Origin: Novosphingobium sp. BW1
GTDB taxonomy: Bacteria; Pseudomonadota; Alphaproteobacteria; Sphingomonadales; Sphingomonadaceae
Length of the DNA: 64,000 bases
Assembly (NCBI RefSeq): GCF_008107685.1
Contig: NZ_VIRF01000070.1
Span: 1-64,000, forward strand
Direction: 5' to 3'
Each line of letters begins with the position of its first letter. The stretch's first letter is position 1. Under the pieces are notes generated by a model. That model did not search any database and was not told the DNA's origin. It saw only the letters and a list, made by a program, of their open reading frames with translations. Positions 45,675 through 53,913 of the stretch are shown in pieces. Made by a program: the position numbers and the translations under genes.

Positions 45675-46454
45675 ATGGAAGGGGTTCCTATTCGCTCCGT
45701 CTGCCGGTCCATTTCGGTCCTGCAAGTCATCAATTCGCATGGGCCGCTGCCGCTAATGGACATCGCGCGCATCGGCAATCTGCCCTATCCCACGGTGTTT
45801 CGCATCGTGCAGACGCTCGTCCATGAGGGACTGGTCGAGCAAGAGCCGACGTCCAAGACCTACCGCCCGACCGCGCTCGTCGAATCGCTGGCCCACGGCT
45901 ACCGCTCGGACGGCCCCTTGAGCGAGGCCAGCCGCGAGCCCATTGCCGCGCTCACCCGTGAGATCGGCTGGCCGGTCTTCGTCGCCGTGCGCGTCGGCCA
46001 GCGCATGGTCGTGCGCGAATCGACCCACGCCCAGACCTCGATGACCTTCGAACCGTGCAATCCGGGCGTCACCATTCCACTGCTCAGCAGCACCACGGGC
46101 CGTGCCTACCTCTCGGCCCTGCCGATCGCGCGCGTCCACGCGATCCTCGACAGCGCCGAGCGCAACCGCTGGGGTCTCGATCCCAACTTCGAGCGCGAGG
46201 CCTTCCTCGCCCGTCTCGAGCAGATCCGCGGCCGCGGCCTCAGCGCCGCCCCGTACACCTCGCGCGAAGCCAACCGTACCGCCTCGATCGCCGTGCCGAT
46301 AGTGGCCGACGGCGAAGTGGAAGCGACACTCACGCTGACCTACTTCTTCAACGCGATGAACGAACAGACCGCGATCGCGCGCTACGCCGACCGTCTTCAC
46401 GCGGTGGCCACGCGCATCTCCGACCGGCTCGAATGCCGCGCAGTGGCCGCCTAA
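45675..46454 (+). CDS. IclR-family regulator (second of a tandem pair)
   Basis: This 259-residue paralogue of the preceding gene shares PIRxVxRxxSVLxxIN and the nearly identical recognition helix region NLPYPTVFRIVQTLVHEGLVEQ. The effector domain differs more, which suggests a different ligand or mode but similar DNA targets. ATG 45675 follows AGGGGGAAG. The two genes are separated by 153 bp that show no hairpin, so they could share a transcript or have separate promoters. Confidence 0.87.
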   Translation: MEGVPIRSVCRSISVLQVINSHGPLPLMDIARIGNLPYPTVFRIVQTLVHEGLVEQEPTSKTYRPTALVESLAHGYRSDGPLSEASREPIAALTREIGWPVFVAVRVGQRMVVRESTHAQTSMTFEPCNPGVTIPLLSSTTGRAYLSALPIARVHAILDSAERNRWGLDPNFEREAFLARLEQIRGRGLSAAPYTSREANRTASIAVPIVADGEVEATLTLTYFFNAMNEQTAIARYADRLHAVATRISDRLECRAVAA

Positions 46455-46759
46455 AAACGGAAAGAAGATGAAAAATACCTTTCGAGGGGTCATCGCCCCT
46501 TGACCCCGTAATCGGCGACCTCACCTTTCTCGGCCAAGCCGGCGCGACAAAGGTTAGCTCGACAGGCTGAGGAACCCGAGGGCGATGGTCCTCGGAATCT
46601 TCTTTCCGTCATTCCGCTTCTTTCCTGCAAACTCCGGCGCTTGCAGATTCAGTCCCCTAGACCTGCCGGGCCGGGCGTCCTTGACAGCGCCCGGCAAAAT
46701 GCAATGCTAACCCGAAATGCGTTGCCCAAAAACGCGCACCTCGGAGACATCATCACGCG
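46455..46759. other. Gap of 305 bp holding repeat R4, no gene
   Basis: The first half is the dispersed repeat described separately. The remainder up to the LysR start at 46760 includes a GC-rich stretch (CCTGCCGGGCCGGGCG) and an AT-richer patch at 46695-46735 that may hold the LysR promoter. No other feature is seen. Confidence 0.5.
46459..46607 (+). repeat. Dispersed repeat copy R4, best-defined copy
   Basis: Perfect 11-bp terminal inverted repeats GGAAAGAAGAT (46459-46469) and ATCTTCTTTCC (46597-46607) bound 149 bp. Inside, GGGTCATCGCCCC near the left end is complementary to GAGGGCGATGGTCC near the right end, so the unit can fold into one long hairpin. There is no coding capacity. Length and ends recall a small MITE or a BIME-like element. 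Confidence 0.72.
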
Positions 46760-47716
46760 ATGCCGGCATTCTCGCGCTTCCTGCGCTACTTCATGGCCGT
46801 GGGCCGCCTCGGCTCGATCCGCAAGGCCGCGGACGAGCTGAACCTGTCGGCGTCGGCCATCGACCGCCAGATCCTCAACGTCGAGGCCGAACTGGGCATG
46901 CCGCTGTTCGAGCGCCTGCCCACCGGCCTCAAGCTGACCGCGGCGGGCGAACTGATGATGGCCAGCGCCCACCAGTGGGAAAAGGGCATGACCGAGGTCC
47001 GCGCGCGGATCGAGGACCTGCGCGGACTCAAGCGCGGTCACGTCGAGATCGCGGTAATCGATGCACTCACCCGCGGCTACATTCCCGAAACCATCCACCG
47101 CATCCAGCGCGACTATCCGGGCATCACGATCTCGCTGCGCGTGCTCGACAACGATTCGGTGCGGCGCGCGGTCGCGGAGGGCGAAGTTGATTGCGGGATC
47201 ATGTTCGATCCCCAATCGCTGCGCGAATTGAACGTGCGCGCCTACGTGGAAGTGGTCCTCGGCTTCGTCACTCCGCCCGGCCATCCTTTCGGCGCGCGCG
47301 CGGAAGCCCGCTTCTCCCAATGCGTGGGCGAACCTATCATCGCGCCGGGCGAGCCGCTTGCCGTCGGCCAGCAGGTCGCCCTTCTCGAAGCGGCCACCAG
47401 CGCCCCCCTCGAACGGCGCGTCACCTCGGATAATATCCAGATGATAGCGGCACTTGTGCGCCAGGACGCGGGCATTGGCATCCTCACCTCGCTCGACGTG
47501 ATGACCGAAGTGCAGGAAGGTCGCCTGCAGTTCACCCGCATCGCCGAACCGCTGCTGCGGCCCATGACGCTGGCGCTGTGCACCGCCTCCGCGCGCACGC
47601 CGTCCTACGCCGCCGCGTTGGTCCTGCGCGAGATCGGTAATGGCTACACCCGCCTTGACCATCGCAGCGCGCTGGCCGATTTCGGGACGGAAACGGCGCG
47701 CAAGGCAGGGGAATAG
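46760..47716 (+). CDS. LysR-family transcriptional regulator
   Basis: This 318-residue standard LysR protein has a winged HTH at about 1-62 (GSIRKAADELNLSASAIDRQILNVEAELGMPLFERLPTG) and an effector-binding domain with HVEIAVIDALTRGYIPETIHRIQ and DAGIGILTSLDVM. It lies between the accessory locus and the purine genes. It may control either; the order suggests autonomous transcription. Its target cannot be told from sequence. Confidence 0.88.
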   Translation: MPAFSRFLRYFMAVGRLGSIRKAADELNLSASAIDRQILNVEAELGMPLFERLPTGLKLTAAGELMMASAHQWEKGMTEVRARIEDLRGLKRGHVEIAVIDALTRGYIPETIHRIQRDYPGITISLRVLDNDSVRRAVAEGEVDCGIMFDPQSLRELNVRAYVEVVLGFVTPPGHPFGARAEARFSQCVGEPIIAPGEPLAVGQQVALLEAATSAPLERRVTSDNIQMIAALVRQDAGIGILTSLDVMTEVQEGRLQFTRIAEPLLRPMTLALCTASARTPSYAAALVLREIGNGYTRLDHRSALADFGTETARKAGE

Positions 47717-47802
47717 CGCGCGTTCCAATATTGTTTGCAGGGCCGGAATTGGGTAATTCGAAAGGCTCTCCCTCCCCCAAGTTTTCCTCTCAGGAGTCCC
47801 CC

Positions 47803-48336
47803 ATGGACGACACGTCCGAGCCCCAACTGCAGTACCTCGAATACTACGAGGACTTCCTTGCCAAGGTGCGCGTTGTCTCGCGCAAGGTCACCGACAGTGA
47901 CTGGATGCCCGATTTCGTGATCGGCATCGGACGCGGCGGCCTCGTCCCGGGCTGCTACGTTTCGCACCAGCTTGATGTGCCCATGCTCTCGATCGACCAT
48001 TCCGCCAAGCAGCCCGACTTTGCCGACGAACTCCTCGCCAAGCTCGCGGTGATGAGTGCGCAAGGCAAGAAGCTGCTGTTCATCGACGACATCAACGACA
48101 GCGGCGGCACCATCGAGTTCCTGCGCGCGCGCCTTGCCGAACTGGGCGCGGACGCCAGCTTCGTGCGCTTTGCCGTCATCATCACCAACACCAGTTCGCG
48201 CGCGAAGACCGACTACTGGGCCCAGACCATCGATCGCAGCCACGACAAGCGCTGGTTCGTCTTCCCCTGGGAATCGGTCTCGACCCGGGAAACCATTACC
48301 GCCGAGGCGCTTTCGGTACCTGAAAGACTTGCCTGA
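47803..48336 (+). CDS. Purine phosphoribosyltransferase (hypoxanthine/xanthine type)
   Basis: This 177-residue type I phosphoribosyltransferase has DFVIGIGRGGLVPGCYVSHQL at the substrate side and the PRPP-binding motif LLFIDDINDSGGTIEFL, followed by the flexible-loop region SRAKTDYWAQTI. It salvages hypoxanthine, guanine or xanthine to the nucleotide. Its closest pattern is the bacterial xanthine/hypoxanthine enzymes. CAGGAG lies 6 bases before ATG 47803. It stands upstream of a LOG gene, and both converge on the purine-degradation array. Confidence 0.82.
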   Translation: MDDTSEPQLQYLEYYEDFLAKVRVVSRKVTDSDWMPDFVIGIGRGGLVPGCYVSHQLDVPMLSIDHSAKQPDFADELLAKLAVMSAQGKKLLFIDDINDSGGTIEFLRARLAELGADASFVRFAVIITNTSSRAKTDYWAQTIDRSHDKRWFVFPWESVSTRETITAEALSVPERLA

Positions 48337-48386
48337 GGCCTTCGCGCCTGCCCCTCCCGTGCGATAGCAGAAAGAATATCCCGTTC

Positions 48387-48965
48387 ATGCGCATCTGTGT
48401 CTACCTCGGTTCTTCCCCAGGCCGTAACCCGATCTACCGCGAGACGGCCGAGCAGTTCGGCACGCTTCTCGCCAAGCGCGGCATAGGCCTCGTCTATGGC
48501 GGCGGTGAGGTGGGCCTGATGGGCGTGATCGCGGACGCGGTCTGCGCCGGGGGCGGCGAGGTGATCGGCGTCATCCCCGAAGCACTGCGCGCGCGCGAGA
48601 AAGACCACCAGGGCATCACCGAGCTGCACGTGGTCAAATCCATGCACGAACGCAAGGCGCTGATGGCCAAGCTCTCCGATGGCTTCGTCACGCTTCCGGG
48701 CGGCATCGGTACCTTCGAAGAGATGTTCGAGGCCTGGTGCTGGTCGCAGCTGGGCTACCACGCCAAGCCCGTGGGCCTGCTCAACGTGGGCGATTTCTAC
48801 AACGGCCTCATCCAGTTCGTCGACAAGATCGTCTCCGAGGGCTTCCTCCAGGACCGCCACCGCGACATGCTGCTGGTCGACGACAACCCCGAGCGGCTCC
48901 TCGACCGCATCATCGAATTTATCCCGCCCCAAACCGAGCACTGGCTCCACGAAGGCGAAAACTGA
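48387..48965 (+). CDS. LOG-family nucleoside 5'-monophosphate phosphoribohydrolase
   Basis: This 192-residue Rossmann protein has the LOG signature PGGIGTFEEMFE and the upstream VKSMHERKALM (catalytic Arg/Lys region). The N-terminus MRICVYLGSSPG is also typical. LOG enzymes release bases from cytokinin riboside 5'-monophosphates or from AMP-like nucleotides. Next to purine genes, a role in nucleotide breakdown is plausible. The length matches family members. A hairpin follows. Confidence 0.9.
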   Translation: MRICVYLGSSPGRNPIYRETAEQFGTLLAKRGIGLVYGGGEVGLMGVIADAVCAGGGEVIGVIPEALRAREKDHQGITELHVVKSMHERKALMAKLSDGFVTLPGGIGTFEEMFEAWCWSQLGYHAKPVGLLNVGDFYNGLIQFVDKIVSEGFLQDRHRDMLLVDDNPERLLDRIIEFIPPQTEHWLHEGEN

Positions 48966-48980
48966 GGCACAGTTAAAGCG

Positions 48981-49015
48981 GGTCGGCGGAAAAACACCTT
49001 CCGCCGGCCTGTTTC
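48981..49015. terminator. Terminator between the LOG gene and the purine array
   Basis: GGTCGGCGGAA (48981-48991) pairs with TTCCGCCGGCC (48999-49009) with one G-T pair, followed by TGTTTCG. It lies between convergent genes and may serve both. Confidence 0.75.
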
Positions 49016-49025
49016 GCATGTCGCC

Positions 49026-49544
49026 CTAGGCAAAGCCCGCCTGCGCGAGAATGCCCCGCAACTGGGCATCGCGGGCCGAGGCGAGGTCGAGCAACTGCAA
49101 GTACGGATCCCCTGCAAGGCCCAGAACCTGTGCGAAGGCCGGTTCGGTCTTCACCCCGGAGCGGCGAAGCGCCCGCACCGCAGCGTGCAAAGCCCCGTCA
49201 CCCAGGGCCAGCAAGCGCTCTTCGACCTCAAAGTGGCGCCATCCCGCCTGCATTATGACCGGCACTGGCGCGCCAAAGACTTCGAAGGGCAGATCGCAGA
49301 TGGAAAACTGCGCGATCACCGCGCGCTTCCCGTGCGCCCACTGCCGCAGGGCAAAGTGCTCGCACCCTGCGAAACACGCCCATAGCTCCTGTGCAAACAC
49401 CTCAGGTTCGGGCGCATGGCAAATGATGTCCACATCGCTGCCTGCAACGTCCAGTCCGAGCGGGAACGTGCCAACCACACGGGCATCGTAGGCCGCCAGG
49501 ACGTCGGGCAGACCGCTCGTCGCGAGGATGCCGCGCCAGTCCAC
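49026..49544 (-). CDS. DUF4269 nucleotidyltransferase-like protein
   Basis: This 172-residue protein has the nucleotidyltransferase-like motif VVGTFPLGLDVAGSDVDIICHAPEP, the G-S-x-V-D-I form of the Pol beta superfamily, and the DUF4269-type HFEVEERLLALGD segment. The molecular role of DUF4269 is not known. It is the last gene of the minus-strand purine array, 4 bp after the nucleoside hydrolase. No obvious link to purine breakdown is known, and it may simply be a downstream passenger. Confidence 0.8.
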   Translation of the reverse strand: MDWRGILATSGLPDVLAAYDARVVGTFPLGLDVAGSDVDIICHAPEPEVFAQELWACFAGCEHFALRQWAHGKRAVIAQFSICDLPFEVFGAPVPVIMQAGWRHFEVEERLLALGDGALHAAVRALRRSGVKTEPAFAQVLGLAGDPYLQLLDLASARDAQLRGILAQAGFA

Positions 49545-49548
49545 CCGA

Positions 49549-50682
49549 TCAGTTGCCCTGCCGCTCGGCCCCTTCGCGCATGGCCGTGACCATCAGGTCC
49601 TCAAGCCTCACCGGGTCGATTGCCAGCACCACGTTCGCCTTGCGCTCGCCAAGCCCTGGTTGGTAGTGCTCGTGCCAACTCAGTGTAGCCCCGTACTTGG
49701 GCCCGAAATCGGTAACGTAATCCACGTAGAGCTGATCCGCCTTGGTGACGATGCCTGCGTCGAGCACATAGCCTGCCGCGATCTCGTCCCAGAGCGGGAA
49801 GCCCGGCTCGAGGCCTGCGATGAACGCCGCAACCTTGGCGGGCGCCACCTTCTGCAGCCGCGCTAGAAGTTCGGGCGTGCGCTGTGTGGCGGTGGAGGGA
49901 TCGACCGGGATCACCGTCAGCTTGCGCCAGGGGCTGCGCGAGACGATGCTCGCGGCCTCGGGATCGAAGGCGACGTTGAACTCGCGGCGCGGGGTGTTCT
50001 CGAATTCGCGCGCGAACTCGGCGGCGGACTGACCCTCGAGCACCTGCTGGGGATTGAAGCTGCCGCCCATGTAGACGAGTTCCCCCACCAGCCCCGCAAA
50101 TTCGGGATCGAGCCGCTGGGCGAGCGCCAGGTTGGTGAGTGGCCCGCACGCCACGATGGTGATCTCACCTGGGTACTTGCGCACCATCCGGATCAGGAAA
50201 TTGGCCGCAATCTCATCCGACTTCTGCAAGTGCGGATTGCCGCCGGGCAGGTCCACCGGAGCGAAGGGGCCATGATATTCGGGCGTCGACTGCACGGTAG
50301 GCTCCACCCATTCGCGCATCCACGCACCTTTCCAGACAAGCTTGCCGTAGAGCCCTTCCCAGCGCGCGGTCGCGGCCTCGGAGTTGAGGAGCGGAAAGGT
50401 CGCCCCTTGCGCAACGGGAATTTCCTCGCGGCCCGTCAGCTCCAGCCCGCGCAGCGCAAGCGCGGTCGCCCGGTTGGCCCAGACATCGCCCGAGACCGTG
50501 GTAATGCCCACCACGTCGATCCTGCGGCTTTGCAGCAGCATGAGGTGCATGAGCGCAAAGCCCTCATCCTCGATGATGACCTTGCGGGGAGCGCCCTCCC
50601 CCACATGCGCCGCAAGGGCCGCCACCGGCACAAGGAACAAAGCCACGAGCAGCGCCAGCGCAAGGCTCGCACGCCTGTGCAT
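49549..50682 (-). CDS. Exported nucleoside hydrolase with degenerate metal motif
   Basis: This 377-residue inosine-uridine hydrolase-family protein has a signal peptide (residues 1-24, MHRRASLALALLVALFLVPV...), so it acts in the periplasm. Conserved parts are VVGITTVSGDVWANRA, ITIVACGPLTNLALAQRLDPEF, LVYMGGSF and EFNVAFDPEAASIV. The N-terminal calcium site, normally D-T-D-x-G-x-D-D, reads IIEDEGFALMHLM here, so ligands are changed. It would release bases for the deaminases. Its start overlaps the deaminase stop (TGATG). Confidence 0.83.
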   Translation of the reverse strand: MHRRASLALALLVALFLVPVAALAAHVGEGAPRKVIIEDEGFALMHLMLLQSRRIDVVGITTVSGDVWANRATALALRGLELTGREEIPVAQGATFPLLNSEAATARWEGLYGKLVWKGAWMREWVEPTVQSTPEYHGPFAPVDLPGGNPHLQKSDEIAANFLIRMVRKYPGEITIVACGPLTNLALAQRLDPEFAGLVGELVYMGGSFNPQQVLEGQSAAEFAREFENTPRREFNVAFDPEAASIVSRSPWRKLTVIPVDPSTATQRTPELLARLQKVAPAKVAAFIAGLEPGFPLWDEIAAGYVLDAGIVTKADQLYVDYVTDFGPKYGATLSWHEHYQPGLGERKANVVLAIDPVRLEDLMVTAMREGAERQGN

Positions 50683-51701
50683 CAGGCGACCTCGGCGACG
50701 AAGGCATCGATCGCGGCCAAATGGCGCGCGATGTCCTCTTGCGGCAGAAACGATCCGGTAAAGCTGTTGCGTGCAAGCGTCACCAGATCCTCGCGGCCCA
50801 GCCCGCGCGCCTGCGCCACCGCCCGATAGTTGTCCGCGATGTATCCGCCGAAATAGGCCGGATCATCGGAATTGAGCGTCGCCTTCAGGCCCGCCTTGAG
50901 CATGGTGTCGATGGGGTGCTGCACGATATCGTCGATCACGCAAAGCTTGAGGTTCGAGAGCGGACAGACCGTCAGCGTCATGCCGCTGTCCGCCAGCCGC
51001 TTGGTCAGCGCCGGGTCCTCGAGCGCGCGGTTGCCGTGATCGATGCGGTCAACGTCGATCAGGTCGAGCGCCTGGTAGACATATTCCGGTGGCCCCTCCT
51101 CGCCCGCGTGCGCGGTGAGCTTGAGGCCCTTTTCGCGCGCCGCGGCAAAGACCTGCGCGAACTTGATCGGGGGATGGCCGATCTCGCTGGAATCCAGCCC
51201 CACCGCAGCGATCCGGTCCAGCCAGGGCTCGGCCGCGGCCAGCGTATCGAACGCCGCCTCTTCGCTCAGGTGCCGCAGGAAGGAGAGGATGAGGCAACTG
51301 GTCATGCCATGCTTCGCATGCGCCTCGTCCATTGCCGAGAACAGCCCTTCGATCACTTCGGCAAAGGGGATGCCGCGATCGGTGTGGGTCTGGGGGTCGA
51401 ACATCAGCTCGGCATGGACCACCCCGTCCCTCGCGGCCCGGTCGAAATAGGCCATGGCCATGTCGTGAAAATCGCGCCGCGTGCGCAGCACGTTGGCGCC
51501 TGCATAGTAAATGTCGAGGAAGTCTTGGAGCTTGGTGAACGCATAGGCTGCCCGAACCTCCTCCACGCTCGCATAGGGGATCTTGACCTGGTTGCGACGG
51601 GCCAGTTCGAACATCAGTTCGGGCTCGAGGCTGCCCTCGATATGCAAGTGCAGTTCGGCCTTGGGAAGCCCTGCAATAAACGTCTCAAGATCGGTCATCA
51701 T
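50682..51701 (-). CDS. Adenine deaminase (adenosine deaminase superfamily)
   Basis: This 339-residue metal-dependent deaminase has AELHLHIEGSLEPE (zinc His pair), AHAGEEG (catalytic Glu), RIDHG and LNSDDPAYFGGY (zinc Asp). AELMFDPQTHT resembles the FFDPQ-x-HT motif of the Aah1-type adenine deaminases rather than the classical adenosine enzyme, so adenine to hypoxanthine is the preferred call. ATG 51701 follows GGAAAGGA and overlaps the guanine deaminase stop (ATGATGA). Confidence 0.87.
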   Translation of the reverse strand: MMTDLETFIAGLPKAELHLHIEGSLEPELMFELARRNQVKIPYASVEEVRAAYAFTKLQDFLDIYYAGANVLRTRRDFHDMAMAYFDRAARDGVVHAELMFDPQTHTDRGIPFAEVIEGLFSAMDEAHAKHGMTSCLILSFLRHLSEEAAFDTLAAAEPWLDRIAAVGLDSSEIGHPPIKFAQVFAAAREKGLKLTAHAGEEGPPEYVYQALDLIDVDRIDHGNRALEDPALTKRLADSGMTLTVCPLSNLKLCVIDDIVQHPIDTMLKAGLKATLNSDDPAYFGGYIADNYRAVAQARGLGREDLVTLARNSFTGSFLPQEDIARHLAAIDAFVAEVA

Positions 51702-52996
51702 GCTGTCCTTTCCCAGACGCATTCGCCCAGAATATAGGTGCGGGCAACAGCCCGGTCATCGCCCAGAACCTGAAGTGCAAACAGACGCTGCGCAAGAGGG
51801 GCCGCATGTGTACGACGTGCAAGGAGCGGCGTTGCGGCGGGATCGAGCACCACGAAGTCCGCCTCTTGCCCGACCTCGAGAGCGCCGACATTGTCGGCAA
51901 TACCCAGAAGCTGCGCGCTTCCCAGCGTTGCCAGATACAGCGCACGGTATGGCGAGAGCCGGTCCTCACGCGCCAAAGCGGCCTGGTAGGCCAGTCCGGC
52001 AGTGTGCAGAAGTGAGAAGGTCGTGCCCGCGCCGACGTCACTGCCCAGCCCCAGCTTCACGCCAAAACGATCCGCCTGCCCGAAGTCGAAATGGCCCGAT
52101 CCCAGGAACAGGTTGGAACTAGGACAGACCGCGATGCCTGCCCCGCTTTCCCACAGGCGCGTACAGGCGCGATCCGGCAGGTGAATACCATGCGCAAAGA
52201 CCGAGCGCGGCCCGACCAGCCCGAAACGGTCATAGACATCAAGATAGTCCTCCGCCTCGGGAAAGCGCGCGGCAACCGCCGCGCACTCGTGGACGTTTTC
52301 GGCCAGATGCGTGTGCAGCAAAACCTCGGGATGGTCGGCCAGGAAAGCGCCCGCATCGGCCAGCTGCGCGTCGCTGGAGGTAAGCGCGAAACGCGGCGTC
52401 AGTGCATAGCCCAGCCGCCCACGTCCACGCCAGCGCCGGAGCAGCGCCTCGCTCTCGGCCCGTCCCGAGGCGACACTGTCGCGCAGGCCCTCGGGGCCTT
52501 CGTCCATCAGCACCTTGCCCGAGATCACCCGCATGCGCCGCGCCAGCGCCGCCTCGAACAGCGCGTCAACCGAATGTTCATGGACTGTTGCAAAGACCAG
52601 CGCGCTTGTCGTTCCGTTGCGCAGCATTTCGGTCAGGAACGCCTGCGCCAGGGCATCCGCATGGGCCCGCTCGGCAAAAGCCATCTCGGACGGGAAGATG
52701 TGTCGCTCCAACCAATCGAGCAATTGCTCGCCGTGCGCGGCCATGCTGTCCATCTGCGGATAGTGGACATGGGCATCGATGAAGCCCGGCACGACAAGGC
52801 CGGGCAGCGTCTCGGCCGGCACCTGGGCGAAACGCCCGGCCAGATCGGCATGGTGGCCCCGGGCCACGACGATCCCGTCCTCAACCACGAGCAGGCCATC
52901 CTCCTCGTGGCGAACCGCCGCCCCGTCGTCTGGCCCTGCATCGCGCGGATCACAGCTCACCGACAGGAATTCTCCCCGGAACGCGCGAAGTCCCAT
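51698..52996 (-). CDS. guaD: Guanine deaminase
   Basis: This 432-residue amidohydrolase converts guanine to xanthine. The zinc-binding PGFIDAHVHYPQMD (H-x-H), HTHLAENVHEC, FAHGIHLPD, VCPSSNLFLGSG and GSDVGAGTTFSLL segments agree with GuaD. The ATG shares its A with the XdhC stop (TAATG). Its product feeds the xanthine dehydrogenase encoded by the next genes upstream. Confidence 0.93.
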   Translation of the reverse strand: MGLRAFRGEFLSVSCDPRDAGPDDGAAVRHEEDGLLVVEDGIVVARGHHADLAGRFAQVPAETLPGLVVPGFIDAHVHYPQMDSMAAHGEQLLDWLERHIFPSEMAFAERAHADALAQAFLTEMLRNGTTSALVFATVHEHSVDALFEAALARRMRVISGKVLMDEGPEGLRDSVASGRAESEALLRRWRGRGRLGYALTPRFALTSSDAQLADAGAFLADHPEVLLHTHLAENVHECAAVAARFPEAEDYLDVYDRFGLVGPRSVFAHGIHLPDRACTRLWESGAGIAVCPSSNLFLGSGHFDFGQADRFGVKLGLGSDVGAGTTFSLLHTAGLAYQAALAREDRLSPYRALYLATLGSAQLLGIADNVGALEVGQEADFVVLDPAATPLLARRTHAAPLAQRLFALQVLGDDRAVARTYILGECVWERTA

Positions 52997-53913
52997 TACT
53001 GCCCCCTTAACTGAAGGAGCTGGGCCAGCACCGAAATCGCAATCACGTCGGGCTCCTTGCCTTTCACTCCCGGCACGCCGATGGGCGTCGTCAGGCGCGC
53101 GAGGGCCTCCTCGCCAATGCCATCGGCCTTGAGGCGCGAACGGAAGCGGGCGATCTTGGTCGACGAACCAATCAGCCCTACGAAGGCCATCGGATCGCGC
53201 GTAAGCGCGGTCAGGGTCAGGTGGTAATCGAGAGGATGGTCGTGCGTCAAAATCGCGATGGCCGCCTCGGGCGGCGCTTCCTCGATGCAGGTTGCAATGT
53301 CCTCGACGTCGACGATGGTCACTCCGTCGAGATCGGCCAGTTCCGGACGAATGTCGAACCAGGCCAGTTGGAGCGGCAGCCCCGTCGCGTGCCGCGCGAT
53401 GGCCTGCCCGACATGGCCCGCTCCGAAAAGGTAAACTGGGCGCGAACGCTCCCCCACCGGCTCGATGATCCGCGCGCCCACCCCCGGTTTGTCGCCGCGC
53501 GCGGACTGGCGCGTTGCCGTCTCGCGGTCATGGATGCGGCGCAGTACGGCGCCGTCCTCAAAGCGTGTCTCCAGCATGCGGCCGGGCTCAGCCTCGTGCA
53601 GCCAGTCGAGCCCTGCGGGATCCAGATGCTCGATGAGGAGACGCACACGCCCGCCGCAGCATTGGCCAAGGAGAGGGCCGAGCGGATAGTCCTGCACGCG
53701 CCAGGTCCCGACCGGCAGGTCCAGGATCGCGCGCGCCTGTTGGGCGGCGCGAAACTCCAGTTGGCCGCCGCCAATCGTGCCCTGCTGGCCCGAAGTGGTC
53801 ACCAGCATGCGCGTGCCGCCACCGCGCGGCGCCGAGCCCTCGGTCGCGAGCACGGAAACCATGGCGCACCGGCCAGGCTCAAGCCGCCGCAGCCAACCGA
53901 TCCACTGCGTCAT
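52996..53913 (-). CDS. xdhC: Xanthine dehydrogenase maturation factor XdhC
   Basis: This 305-residue XdhC/CoxI-type chaperone inserts the sulfurated molybdenum cofactor into XdhAB. It has an N-terminal domain with VSVLATEGSAPRGGGTRMLVT and GTIGGGQLEF, and a C-terminal Rossmann domain with VYLFGAGHVGQAIARHA and AIAILTHDHPLDYHL. The start overlaps the xdhB stop (ATGA), so it is made with its client. Confidence 0.93.
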   Translation of the reverse strand: MTQWIGWLRRLEPGRCAMVSVLATEGSAPRGGGTRMLVTTSGQQGTIGGGQLEFRAAQQARAILDLPVGTWRVQDYPLGPLLGQCCGGRVRLLIEHLDPAGLDWLHEAEPGRMLETRFEDGAVLRRIHDRETATRQSARGDKPGVGARIIEPVGERSRPVYLFGAGHVGQAIARHATGLPLQLAWFDIRPELADLDGVTIVDVEDIATCIEEAPPEAAIAILTHDHPLDYHLTLTALTRDPMAFVGLIGSSTKIARFRSRLKADGIGEEALARLTTPIGVPGVKGKEPDVIAISVLAQLLQLRGQ

